Part shown: piece by piece, positions 46,884 to 55,984 of the stretch | How the letters are laid out: every line of letters begins with the position of its first letter | Position numbering within the stretch: position 1 is the stretch's first letter | Assembly (NCBI GenBank): GCA_964565645.1 | Contig: CAZMFQ010000011.1 | Span: 1-64,000, forward strand | Direction of reading: 5' to 3' | Source: JAHIQC01 sp964565645 | Lineage (GTDB): Bacteria > Actinomycetota > Coriobacteriia > Anaerosomatales > JAHIQC01 | DNA length: 64,000 nt | Program-made: the position numbers and the translations under genes | Notes under the pieces: generated by a model | The model's input: the letters and a program-made list of their open reading frames with translations, nothing else | Database searches by the model: none | Told to the model about the DNA's origin: nothing

Positions 46884-47363
46884 ATGGAGATCCGTGCTCC
46901 GAAGCGCGCCACCAGGACGTTCACCCAGCGGCTCGCCGCTCCGCCCGAGCGCGTGTTCCCGCTGCTGTGCCCGGTGCTCGAGGCCGAGTGGATCGAAGGG
47001 TGGGACCCGGTACTCGTGGTGAGCGAGTCGGGAGTCGCCGAGCCGGACTGCGCGTTCGTCACTGCCGCGGAGCCGGCCGACGCGATCTGGTACGTGACCC
47101 GGCACGAGCCCGAGAGCGGGTTCGTCGAGATGCTCAAGATCTCCCCCGGCGTGACCGCATGCAGGCTCAGCATCCAACTCATGGCCACCCGCGGCGGTAC
47201 GGACGCGGACATCACGTACTCTCATACGAGCCTGGGGCCTGCGGGCGATGAGTTCGTGGACGGGTTCACCGAAGCCTACTACCAGCGCTTCATGCGCGAC
47301 TGGGAAGCGCGTCTCAACTACTACCTCACCACCGGAGAGGCGTTGCGCCTGCCCTCGGCATAG
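46884..47363 (+). CDS. SRPBCC (START-like) domain protein
   Basis: A 159-residue protein. TRTFTQRLAAPPERVFPLLCPVLEAEW is the usual opening of SRPBCC lipid/ligand-binding folds; the remainder alternates strands with a final helix FTEAYYQRFMRDWEARL. ATG 46884 follows AGGAAGG. Ligand unknown. Confidence 0.78.
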   Translation: MEIRAPKRATRTFTQRLAAPPERVFPLLCPVLEAEWIEGWDPVLVVSESGVAEPDCAFVTAAEPADAIWYVTRHEPESGFVEMLKISPGVTACRLSIQLMATRGGTDADITYSHTSLGPAGDEFVDGFTEAYYQRFMRDWEARLNYYLTTGEALRLPSA

Positions 47364-47428
47364 CGAGCAGACGCCTGCCCTCGCCCTGGCGAGGCGAGCT
47401 CCGCGATGCCCGGGGGGCGCACCTCACG

Positions 47429-47434
47429 TATGAT
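47429..47434 (+). promoter_or_regulatory. Putative leaderless -10 element of the dus gene
   Basis: TATGAT ends 7 nt before ATG 47442. No ribosome-binding site intervenes. Confidence 0.5.
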
Positions 47435-47441
47435 GGCGCGC

Positions 47442-48458
47442 ATGGGATCCGGTTCCGACATACGCGCGCTCCTCGCACCCGGCACCGTGGTGCTCGGCCC
47501 CATGGCCGGTGTGACCGAAGCGCCGTTCCGCGGCATCTGCAAGCGGATGGGTGCGGGGCTCACCTACACCGAGATGATCAGCGCGAAGGGATTGCACTAC
47601 AACCCCGACGGAGCGGTCTCCCGCTCGATGCTCACGTTCGATGCCGAGGAGACGCCCTGCGCGGTCCAGCTCTTTGGCGCCGATCCCGAGATCATGGGAC
47701 CGCAGGCGGCGCGCATAGTCGAGCGCTATGGCGACGACGTCGCGCTCATCGACATCAACATGGGGTGTCCGGTGACGAAAGTGGTCGCCAAGGGCGAAGG
47801 CAGTGCGCTCATGCGCACGCCGGACCTGGCCGCGGAGGTGGTATCCGCGGTCGTGAATGCGTGCCGTGTGTCTGTCACCGTCAAGATCCGGTCTGGCTGG
47901 GACAACGGGCACGTCAACGCCGTCGAGTTCGCACAGGCCATGGAGCAGGCGGGCGCGGCGGCGATCGCCGTACACGGGCGCACGCGCGGTCAGTTCTACC
48001 ATGGGGATGCAGACTGGGACGTCATCGCCCGGGTGAAGGCGGCGGTCGGGGTGCCCGTGATCGGAAGCGGGGACGTGTTCGGTGCCGAGCGGGTCGTGGC
48101 GATGTTCGAACAGACGGGCGTCGACGCCGTCATGGTCGCACGCGGCGCACAGGGCAACCCATGGATCTTCCGCGAGGCACGCGCGCTGCTCGAGAGCGGC
48201 GAGGCGACCGCTCCGCCGACGGCGTTCGAACGCATCGACCTGGCGCTCGAGCATGCACGCGCGTTCGTGGCCTTCGCCGGGGACGGTGCGTTCGCGCGCA
48301 TGCGCAAGCACGTAGCGTGGTATATGCGTGACATGCCCGGTGCGACGCGCATCCGCGAACTCGCGTTCCGCGTCGAGAACCAGACGGAACTCGAGAAGCT
48401 CCTCGGCGAGTACCGGGAGTGGCTGTCCGAGATAGGGCACGGATCCGACGAGGAGTAG
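47442..48458 (+). CDS. dusB: tRNA-dihydrouridine synthase
   Basis: A 338-residue FMN enzyme. LGPMAGVTEAPFR, MGCPVTKVVAKGEGSALM (catalytic Cys), VKIRSGWDN, AVHGRTRGQFY and VIGSGDVF cover the Dus barrel in order. It reduces uridines of tRNA D-loops. ATG 47442 fits a leaderless start; an upstream ATG in frame (47406) overlaps the -10. Assignment to DusB rather than DusA/C is by the NPD-like motif pattern and is moderately sure. Confidence 0.93.
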   Translation: MGSGSDIRALLAPGTVVLGPMAGVTEAPFRGICKRMGAGLTYTEMISAKGLHYNPDGAVSRSMLTFDAEETPCAVQLFGADPEIMGPQAARIVERYGDDVALIDINMGCPVTKVVAKGEGSALMRTPDLAAEVVSAVVNACRVSVTVKIRSGWDNGHVNAVEFAQAMEQAGAAAIAVHGRTRGQFYHGDADWDVIARVKAAVGVPVIGSGDVFGAERVVAMFEQTGVDAVMVARGAQGNPWIFREARALLESGEATAPPTAFERIDLALEHARAFVAFAGDGAFARMRKHVAWYMRDMPGATRIRELAFRVENQTELEKLLGEYREWLSEIGHGSDEE

Positions 48459-48468
48459 GGAGGCATCT

Positions 48469-49581
48469 GTGACTCCGAAGACGGATGGTGTGGCGGCGGC
48501 AAAGCCGGATCTGCGCACGAGGCTGCTGGGCGATCCCAAGGTGCCGTTGCTTTGGCCACTGGTGTGGCGTGCGCTCACGCTGCTCGTGGTGCTGGGGGCG
48601 CTCATCGCGGCCGTCGACCGCGTCGACATGCTGCTCTACGCCGTGTTCCCGGGATTGATCGCCCTGCTGGTGTCGGTGGTCCACCGGGGGCCGGGACGGT
48701 TCGTCCGCGGGGCCTCGGTCGGAGCCCTCGTGGCACTCCTGGGCGGGGCGGCCGTGCTCATCTCGGGCTCGTGGCTGGTGGCGGGCGTCGTCGCGGGCAT
48801 CGTGTTCTTTGCCACGACGGCTGCCAAGGAGGTGCCAGCCTGGCGTGTCGAGCCGGACTTCGTGGCGCTCGGCTACGTCATCGCTGTCTTCGCCGGCAGC
48901 CTCATGGGTATCGGCAGCGGTGAAGTGTGGTCGGTGCTGCTCGCCGGAGTCACCGGTACCGCGGCAGGCCCTATCGTCGAGGCGGGTTTCTCGCTCAGCC
49001 GGTCGGCCGAGGAGGGCGCATCCAGCGTCGTCGGCACAACCGTATCGGTCTCCCTTTCGGATGCGGTGCCGCTGATGACCCGTCTCTCAAGTCCGGTGGT
49101 GCGGTTCGCGATCGTGCGAGGTCTGACGCTCGGTGTCGGGGTGGCGCTGATGACCGCGTTCGAGGCGAACCGCAACGTGGGGTGGGTGCTCATCGCCGTG
49201 TTCTCGATCATGCGCGCCGTTCCGGATGACACGGTTGCGGAATCGATCGGGCGTTCCGCCGCCACCGGGGTCGCCGTGCTGCTCGTGGGGGCGGCCAGTA
49301 TCGTCTCGCCCAAGTACGGTCCGTTGGGTCTCGCACTGCTCGGGGTGCTCGCCGCGTTGCTCTACCTCGTGCGCAGCCGCTTCATCGCGACGACCGGAGG
49401 AACGATGGCGGCCATCGCGGCCGCTGGCGCTGCGAGCGGAACGTACCTTGAGTGGGCCGGTGCCCGCCTTCTGGATACGATCGTGGGCGCGGCGATCGCG
49501 ATGGCTGTGATATTCATCGCGATGCCGATCGTGGACCGGCTGTCCGGCGACGCGCCAACCGAGACGCGCGCCGAGGAGTAG
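48469..49581 (+). CDS. FUSC-like aromatic-acid-exporter-type membrane protein
   Basis: A 370-residue protein with two clusters of about five helices. NRNVGWVLIAVFSIMRA and the second-half TTGGTMAAIAA resemble the FUSC membrane domain, although the cytoplasmic FUSC domain is small. GTG 48469, 11 nt after dus, so probably in its operon. Tentative. Confidence 0.65.
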   Translation: MTPKTDGVAAAKPDLRTRLLGDPKVPLLWPLVWRALTLLVVLGALIAAVDRVDMLLYAVFPGLIALLVSVVHRGPGRFVRGASVGALVALLGGAAVLISGSWLVAGVVAGIVFFATTAAKEVPAWRVEPDFVALGYVIAVFAGSLMGIGSGEVWSVLLAGVTGTAAGPIVEAGFSLSRSAEEGASSVVGTTVSVSLSDAVPLMTRLSSPVVRFAIVRGLTLGVGVALMTAFEANRNVGWVLIAVFSIMRAVPDDTVAESIGRSAATGVAVLLVGAASIVSPKYGPLGLALLGVLAALLYLVRSRFIATTGGTMAAIAAAGAASGTYLEWAGARLLDTIVGAAIAMAVIFIAMPIVDRLSGDAPTETRAEE

Positions 49582-49586
49582 CGACA

Positions 49587-49615
49587 GGGCCGCCCGTCGT
49601 GATGACGGACGGCCC
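49587..49615. terminator. Bidirectional terminator
   Basis: GGGCCGCCCGTC pairs with GACGGACGGCCC with one mismatch across a 5-nt loop, between convergent genes. Confidence 0.75.
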
Positions 49616-49662
49616 CGGAGTCGATCACAGCCATCGCGGGCCACACTCGCGCGTGTCCCAAC

Positions 49663-50424
49663 CTAGCCCTGGTTGCGCTTGAGGTTCGCCTTGATCGCGT
49701 CGTGCACGTACTGCGCCATACCCACGTGGATCTTCTCGTAGGTCGCCGTGAAGCGCGGGTCGGCGATGTACATCTCCGCCAGACCGGCGTGCATCTCGTG
49801 CGAGCACGGGTAGAACCAGGTGTCGATCTGCAGCCTGTGCCGGTCGACCGCGTCCATCGCGCGCGGGTCGGTCGCCGGTACTCCTTCGTCCATCAGTGCG
49901 ACGATGGCGAGGTTGATCTCCTCGGACTCGGCCTTGAAACGCGCCCAGTCGTCCTTGGTGTAGCGGGCCGTGCGGCGGGCCGATTCCTTGTAGGCGTCGG
50001 TCTCACCCCAGCGCTCCTTGACCTCGTCCTCGTACTCGTCGGGGTCGAAGTCGCCAAAGACCTCGAACTTCTCTTCTTTGGTCATGCGTATCCCTCCTTC
50101 CAGAGAGACCAGTGTCTTGTCGATCAGTCCCAGCATCGCCTCGAACCTGAGCGCCTGCTCGGCGATCAGATCTCGCTGCACGATGAGGGCCTCTCGGCGG
50201 TCGAACGCGGGATCGTCCACGAGATCGCGGATCTCCTCGAGCGAGAATCCGAGTTCCTTGAAGAACAGGACCGTCTGCAGTCGGTCCAGGTCCTCGTCCG
50301 TGTAGAGCCGGTAGCCCGCCTCGGAGCGCTCCGAGGGTATGAGCAGGCCGAGCTCGTCGTAGTGGTGCAGTGTGCGTATGCTCACGTTCGCGAGCCTGGC
50401 CACTTCACCGACCGTGTACGCCAT
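49663..50424 (-). CDS. MerR-family regulator with TipAS domain (TipA-like)
   Basis: A 253-residue regulator. The N-terminal AYTVGEVARLANVSIRTLHHYDELGLL is the MerR winged helix. The C-terminal half (KEEKFEVFGDFDPDEYEDEVKERWGETDAY, then HAGLAEMYIADPRF) is the TipAS thiopeptide/multidrug-binding domain. ATG 50424 lies 8 nt after AAGGAGG. It controls its own promoter at 50448-50478. Confidence 0.93.
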   Translation of the reverse strand: MAYTVGEVARLANVSIRTLHHYDELGLLIPSERSEAGYRLYTDEDLDRLQTVLFFKELGFSLEEIRDLVDDPAFDRREALIVQRDLIAEQALRFEAMLGLIDKTLVSLEGGIRMTKEEKFEVFGDFDPDEYEDEVKERWGETDAYKESARRTARYTKDDWARFKAESEEINLAIVALMDEGVPATDPRAMDAVDRHRLQIDTWFYPCSHEMHAGLAEMYIADPRFTATYEKIHVGMAQYVHDAIKANLKRNQG

Positions 50425-50447
50425 CGCGTCCACCTCCTTCAGGGAGC

Positions 50448-50478
50448 AGCGTAGACCCTTACGTTACGTGAGGGTCAA
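50448..50478 (-). promoter_or_regulatory. MerR-type promoter with 19-bp spacer and internal dyad
   Basis: On the minus strand TTGACC, 19 bases, TACGCT. A dyad with arms GACCCTTACG and CGTGAGGGTC fills the spacer (50454-50476). An over-long spacer with a central palindrome is the hallmark of MerR-activated promoters. Confidence 0.88.
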
Positions 50479-50516
50479 GACCCATTGTGAGCGAATCCCG
50501 CAAATGGGTGGTTTGC

Positions 50517-50546
50517 CTGACAAAGCCTTCCACGTAGGGGTATAGT
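50517..50546 (+). promoter_or_regulatory. Promoter of the surface-protein gene
   Basis: CTGACA (50517-50522), 18 bases, TATAGT (50541-50546), about 30 bases before the start at 50577. Confidence 0.6.
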
Positions 50547-50576
50547 GGCGCTGTTTCCGGCCATGAGGGGGTCTTC

Positions 50577-53500
50577 ATGCTACGCAGGCGCGTCGTTCCG
50601 TTCGTACTTCTTTCTGTGCTGTTCGTCCTTATGTGTGCGCAGACGGCGATGGCCGCTCCGAGCGCATCGTTCGGCGGACCGAGTCTCATGGGGACGGGCT
50701 ACTACGTCTACTCCCAGACGACGGGCGATCTGAACAACGACGGCCACCCCGACCTCGTGGTGCCCATGTACAACTCGGGCAGCGACGGGTTCTTGAGGAC
50801 GTATCTGGGTACCGGCGCCGGCGGTTTCGTCCCGAGCACCGTCGCCACTATCGCGGGATCCGAGGCGCAGCTTGCGGACCTCGACCGGGACGGCAGTCTC
50901 GACGCGGTCTCCATGACGATGTGGAGCGGCTCGGGGCACAGTCTCACGTTCACCAAGGGAGACGGCGCCGGCGGGATGACCTTCGCGGGCGCGTATGACA
51001 GCGGGTGGATGACCACCTACTACGACATCGGCGACTTCAACGGTGACACGATCCCCGACCTGCTCATCGGCACCGGCGAGATGGACAACGCCTACGTGTT
51101 CACCGGCGACGGGGACTTCACGTTCACGCAGTCGAGCGTTGTGACAGGTATCGGCTACAACTCCTGGACCTCGGACATCGGTGACATCAACCGTGACGGG
51201 AACCAGGACTTCGTCGTGGCGAACTACGGTTCGGCGAACCTCGACATCCGGCTGGGCGACGGTACCGGCGTCGGGTTCCTCGCGCTCCCGGACCTTCCTG
51301 TCGACTCGAACCCGACCAACGTGCGACTCGCCGACCTCGATCGCGACGGCATCCTCGACCTCGTCGTCGGCTACAACGGCGCGAACTACGTGAGCGTGTT
51401 CACCGGCGACGGTTTCGGCGACTTCACGGACCGCCGCGATGTCACGGCCGCCGCGGTCGCGATCAACGACTTCCAGATCGCCGACATGAACGTGGACGGG
51501 ACGCTCGACATCGTGGTCGGCGGCACGCAGTTCGGCGGCGCCTCCTGGTCTGAGAGTCAGATGCGCGTGCTGCTCAACGACGGCGCGGGCCGGTTCCCGG
51601 TGCAGGTGACCCCACCGACCTCCCAGTACTGGGCCTACGGGCTCGGTGCTCTGAGCATCGCCGATCTGAACGGGGACGCGCGTCCCGACTTCGTCACCTC
51701 CAACGTCAACTCGAACGCGGCGAACAACATCGGTGTCCATATGAACACCTCGACCATCGACCACACGCTCGACCCGCGTGCGCGCGAGGTCTCGACCGGC
51801 ACCCTCTACAGCCCCTACCGGCTCGCGACGGGCGACCTGGACCGCGACGGCAAGCTCGACCTCGTCGCCTCCAGCTTCAACGGGGGGAACATCGTTCCGA
51901 TGCTCGGCGACGGACTCGGCGGCATGAGCCCCGGCGGCGCGTACGGCGGCCTCGATTCGCAGCTCTACGGACTTGCGGTCGCCGACATGGACCGTGACGC
52001 GGTCCCGGACGTCGTCACGTTCGACAACGTGGGGATGAGCCTGTTCACCGGCGACGGTGCGGGTGCCCTCTCGCTTCAGAGCCAGGAGCCCACGGCCGGT
52101 CTGCCGACCGGTGCGGTCATCGATGCGAACCGTGACGGCAACGAGGACGCATTGATGGCGCCTTGGTCGGCGTCATCAGCGCAGCTGCTCACCGGAGCCG
52201 GCGACGGCACGTTCGCCAACGGCGCCACCTTCGACCTCGGCACGAGCAACAACGCCGTGGTCGTCGCGGACTTCAACGGCGACGGGACCGAGGACGCCGT
52301 CACGGTCCCGGGAAGCGACGGCTGCGCACACCTCGCTCTCGGTGACGGCAACGGCGGCTTCACGACCTCGGTCTCAGGCATGGTGAGCGTATATGCGCCC
52401 AACGCGATCGCCGTCGGCGACCTCAATGGCGACAACCGTCCCGACCTTGCCGTATCGAGCTTCAGCGGCGTGCAGATCGTGATCAACGACGGCACCGGTC
52501 CCTCGATAGCCGGTCAGTGGCTGGCCGGCTCCGGACGGGGTGTCGCGATAGGCGACTTCGATGTGGATGGCAGCCTTGACGTCGCCTCCTGTGGCGACGA
52601 CGGCATCGTCCGGTACTTCGACAACGATGGTGCCGGGACGTTCACTCCGGCGACGAGCGTCAACGTCGGCGTGCGGCTCTACGGAGCGGCCGCGGGCGAC
52701 TTCGATCGCGACGGCAGGCCGGATGTCGCGTGCGCGGGCGAGTCCAACAAGGTCTACATCCTCACCAACGACACCGCCGCGCCGTACACGACGCCGGTCT
52801 TTTCGTTCCTGCCCAACGGCAACCTCGGCTGGTATGTCACGACCCCGACCGTGACGCTCGAGACCAACGAGCCGGCCACGACCGATATCTCGTTCAACGG
52901 TGCCGCGTGGGAAGCGTACAGCGGAAGCGTCACGCCGGTGGTGCAGGGGACGAACACTCTCTCTTTCTACTCGGCAGACAGCCTCGGTCACAAAGAGGCG
53001 ACGCAGACGACAACGTTCAAGCTCGACTCGGTCGCGCCCTCAACAAGCATCGCCGGCTTGCCTGCGGGTCCGGCGAGCGATGACGTGACCTTCACGCTCT
53101 CGGCAACCGACGGCGGTTCCGGGGTCAATGCGACGTACTATCGGATCGGTTCGGGTGCACAGGAGTTGTACTCCACCACCGCCACGATCACCGCGAGCGG
53201 GGCCAACGAACTCAGCTGGTGGTCGGTCGACAATGCCGGCAATGTCGAGACCGCCCACACCGCGACCGTCACGATCGTGCGGCCCGAGCCGCCGGTGACC
53301 ACGTCTGACAGCTACTCCACGGACGAGGACGTCGAGCTTGACGTCGCCGGCCCGGGCGTCCTCGCCAACGACACCGATCCGATGAGCGGGGAGATGACCG
53401 TCACGGTCGGCACGGACGCCGCGAACGGCACCCTGACCCTCAACGCCGACGGCAGCTTCACGTACATGCCCGACGCCGACTGGAACGGCGAGGACACCTT

Positions 53501-55343
53501 CACCTACATCGCACACAACGCCGCCACCGAGTCCGCGCCCGAGACCGTGACGATCACGGTCGCCGCCGTAGCCGACGCGCCGACCTCGGTCTCGCTCTCC
53601 AACGACTCCGTGGAAGAGAACATGCCCGTCGGCACGGGGATCGGGGCACTGACGGCCACCGACGTCGATTCCTCGGCGTTCACCTACGAACTCGTGAGCG
53701 GGGACACCTCCGCATTCAGCATCTCGGGCGACGAGCTTCTGACCGCCGAGGAGTTCGACTACGAGACCAAGTCGACGTACGCGCTCACCATCCGGGTGAC
53801 CGATGAGAGCGACAACACGTTCGACCAGATCTTCACCATCTACGTCACCGACGTGAACGAGCCTCCGGTGGCCGTCGACGACAGTTACGAGACCACCACG
53901 GGCGTAACGCTCGACGTCGCGGCCCCGGGCATCCTCGGCAACGACAGCGATCCCGAGGGCGACGAGTTCCTGGCGCTGCTCGGCAATGGGCCGGCACACG
54001 GCGGGCTCTCCGTGAACGCCGACGGCGGGTTCAGCTACTCGCCTCAGGCCGGGTACGCGGGGACCGACTCCTTCACGTACCGCGCGTACGATCTGGACCT
54101 GAACGCGTTCTCGCAGTACGCGACGGTGACCATCACGGTCATCTCGCCCGATTCAGAGGCGCCGGTGACGACGTCGGACGCGCAGGACGAGTACGCGGGC
54201 GAAGCGCTCATCACCCTGTCGGCGACAGATGACGGCAGCGGTGTGGCCGCGACGCACTGGATCCTTGACGACGGAGCCGAGCAGACGGGCACCGAGGTCA
54301 AGGTCGTCACGACCGGGGCGCACACGCTCGAGTTCTGGTCCGAGGACACCATCGGAAACGTCGAGATCCCCAACACCGTCGAGTTCACCGTCACGAGCGA
54401 CATCATCCCCATCGAAGGTGACGACCGCTACGGCACCGCCATCCGCACCTCGGAGGTCGCGTTCCCCGGTGGCGCCGACGATGCGGTCATCTGCCGAGGA
54501 GACCTGTGGGCGGATGTCTCCGGCGGTTCCGCGCTCGCGGGCGCCGTCGACGGTCCGCTGCTGCTCACCGAGCCTGACGCGGTCGCCGACGGGCTGCTCG
54601 ATGAACTGGAGCGCCTTGAAGTGGGCCACGTGTACATCCTGGGCAGCGAGAACGCCATCTCGACCGACGTCGAGGACGCACTCATAGCCGTGCTCGGCGC
54701 CGATGGCGTCACCCGCATCGGCGGGGCGAACCGCTACGAGACCGCGGCGGCCGTGGCCGAAGAGACCGCGTCGCTGCTCGTGGACCAGGACCGCTTCGAC
54801 GGCGAGGTGCTCGTGGCCACCGGCGGCTCGTTCCCCGACGCGATCGCCGCCGGCCCGCTCGCCGCGCGCCTGTACCGTCCGATCATCCTCACCCAGACCG
54901 ACTCTCTCTCGGTCGAAGCGTCCGAGGCCCTCGAGGCCATCGGCGCCACCGACGTGATGATCCTCGGCGGTGAGGGTGCCGTCTCCGCGCAGGTCGCCGA
55001 TGAGCTTGCCGACGTCCCGGGCATCGCGAGCGTCGGTCGCCTCTCGGGCGCCGACCGCTACCTGACATCCATCGCGATCGCCGAGTACGGCGTCTCGCAG
55101 GGTCTGGAGTGGAACGGCGTCGCGGTCGGCGCGGGAACGAACTTCCCCGACGCTTTGGCCGGCGGCGTGATGCAGGGCCGCTTCAACTCCGTCGTGCTGC
55201 TCACGCGCCCGAACGCGCTGCCTGCGCCGGTCGCCGACGTCCTGCACGCCCATCGCGACGAGATCGGGTTCTGCCGGATCCTCGGCGGCACGTCTGCGGT
55301 GAGCGAAGCGGTCCGCGTCCAGATCCACAACGCCCTGCAGTAG
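50577..55343 (+). CDS. Giant FG-GAP/VCBS cell-surface protein with CWB2 anchor
   Basis: A 1588-residue secreted protein. A signal peptide (RRRVVPFVLLSVLFVLMCAQTAMA) is followed to about residue 740 by FG-GAP/VCBS-type beta-propeller repeats with Ca-binding loops such as DLNNDGHPDLVV and DFNGDGTEDAV. Next come bacterial Ig-like and cadherin-like segments (DSVAPSTSI, LANDTDPM, VTDVNEPPVAVDD). From about residue 1277 there are three cell-wall-binding repeat 2 units (GDDRYGTAIRTSEVAF, GGANRYETAAAVAEE, SGADRYLTSIAIAE). CWB2 domains bind anionic wall polymers noncovalently. Probably an adhesin or S-layer-associated protein. Confidence 0.93.
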   Translation: MLRRRVVPFVLLSVLFVLMCAQTAMAAPSASFGGPSLMGTGYYVYSQTTGDLNNDGHPDLVVPMYNSGSDGFLRTYLGTGAGGFVPSTVATIAGSEAQLADLDRDGSLDAVSMTMWSGSGHSLTFTKGDGAGGMTFAGAYDSGWMTTYYDIGDFNGDTIPDLLIGTGEMDNAYVFTGDGDFTFTQSSVVTGIGYNSWTSDIGDINRDGNQDFVVANYGSANLDIRLGDGTGVGFLALPDLPVDSNPTNVRLADLDRDGILDLVVGYNGANYVSVFTGDGFGDFTDRRDVTAAAVAINDFQIADMNVDGTLDIVVGGTQFGGASWSESQMRVLLNDGAGRFPVQVTPPTSQYWAYGLGALSIADLNGDARPDFVTSNVNSNAANNIGVHMNTSTIDHTLDPRAREVSTGTLYSPYRLATGDLDRDGKLDLVASSFNGGNIVPMLGDGLGGMSPGGAYGGLDSQLYGLAVADMDRDAVPDVVTFDNVGMSLFTGDGAGALSLQSQEPTAGLPTGAVIDANRDGNEDALMAPWSASSAQLLTGAGDGTFANGATFDLGTSNNAVVVADFNGDGTEDAVTVPGSDGCAHLALGDGNGGFTTSVSGMVSVYAPNAIAVGDLNGDNRPDLAVSSFSGVQIVINDGTGPSIAGQWLAGSGRGVAIGDFDVDGSLDVASCGDDGIVRYFDNDGAGTFTPATSVNVGVRLYGAAAGDFDRDGRPDVACAGESNKVYILTNDTAAPYTTPVFSFLPNGNLGWYVTTPTVTLETNEPATTDISFNGAAWEAYSGSVTPVVQGTNTLSFYSADSLGHKEATQTTTFKLDSVAPSTSIAGLPAGPASDDVTFTLSATDGGSGVNATYYRIGSGAQELYSTTATITASGANELSWWSVDNAGNVETAHTATVTIVRPEPPVTTSDSYSTDEDVELDVAGPGVLANDTDPMSGEMTVTVGTDAANGTLTLNADGSFTYMPDADWNGEDTFTYIAHNAATESAPETVTITVAAVADAPTSVSLSNDSVEENMPVGTGIGALTATDVDSSAFTYELVSGDTSAFSISGDELLTAEEFDYETKSTYALTIRVTDESDNTFDQIFTIYVTDVNEPPVAVDDSYETTTGVTLDVAAPGILGNDSDPEGDEFLALLGNGPAHGGLSVNADGGFSYSPQAGYAGTDSFTYRAYDLDLNAFSQYATVTITVISPDSEAPVTTSDAQDEYAGEALITLSATDDGSGVAATHWILDDGAEQTGTEVKVVTTGAHTLEFWSEDTIGNVEIPNTVEFTVTSDIIPIEGDDRYGTAIRTSEVAFPGGADDAVICRGDLWADVSGGSALAGAVDGPLLLTEPDAVADGLLDELERLEVGHVYILGSENAISTDVEDALIAVLGADGVTRIGGANRYETAAAVAEETASLLVDQDRFDGEVLVATGGSFPDAIAAGPLAARLYRPIILTQTDSLSVEASEALEAIGATDVMILGGEGAVSAQVADELADVPGIASVGRLSGADRYLTSIAIAEYGVSQGLEWNGVAVGAGTNFPDALAGGVMQGRFNSVVLLTRPNALPAPVADVLHAHRDEIGFCRILGGTSAVSEAVRVQIHNALQ

Positions 55344-55366
55344 TCCCGAGCACGAACGACCGTCCC

Positions 55367-55398
55367 GCGGCCCCGGCGCCTCACAGTGCCGGGGCCGC
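55367..55398 (+). terminator. Rho-independent-like terminator
   Basis: GCGGCCCCGGC and GCCGGGGCCGC form a perfect 11-bp stem over a 10-nt loop after the surface-protein gene. Confidence 0.75.
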
Positions 55399-55462
55399 GT
55401 CGCGTGGTGGTACAGTGTGTAGCCGACAGCACCGCTCCTCGGCAGACGAAAGGCGAAACGGC

Positions 55463-55984
55463 ATGAACACCGGCATCGTCATCACGCTCACCGGCCCCGA
55501 CCGCGTCGGCATCGTCGAGGAGGTCACGCGCATCACGCTCGCGCTCGGCGGCAACGTCGAGACGAGCCGCATGGCGCGACTGGGCGGGGAGTTCGCGGTG
55601 CTCATGCTCGTGAGCACGTCCGCCGACGACTCCGCGGTCGAGGCGGCGTTCGAGGCGCTCACGACTCAGGGCTACCGCCTCACGGTCTCGCGGACCGAAC
55701 GTCCCGCGGTCGCCCCCGCGACGACATACCAGGTCGAGGTGCTCGGGGCCGATCACGAAGGCATCATCCATGAGGTCGCGCGCCAGCTCGCCGCCGCCGG
55801 CATCAACATCGAGTCGATGGAGACCGGCACGGTACCCTCGCCGATAACGGGGACCCCGCTGTTCGCGATGAAGGCGCTCGTGGCGGTACCGGCGTCGCTT
55901 CACGAGGCTACGTGGCTCGCGGCGCTCGAAGAAGCCGGACGGCTTGCGAACGTCGACGTGACCGTCACGTCGGTGGAGCGCTAA
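55463..55984 (+). CDS. Tandem ACT-domain protein (GcvR-like)
   Basis: A 173-residue protein with two ACT domains. Each opens with an LTGPDRVGIVEEVTR / LGADHEGIIHEVAR motif typical of glycine-cleavage repressor GcvR-like regulators. ATG 55463 follows AAAGG. Its stop TAA overlaps the stop TAG of the convergent gene by 2 nt. Confidence 0.85.
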   Translation: MNTGIVITLTGPDRVGIVEEVTRITLALGGNVETSRMARLGGEFAVLMLVSTSADDSAVEAAFEALTTQGYRLTVSRTERPAVAPATTYQVEVLGADHEGIIHEVARQLAAAGINIESMETGTVPSPITGTPLFAMKALVAVPASLHEATWLAALEEAGRLANVDVTVTSVER

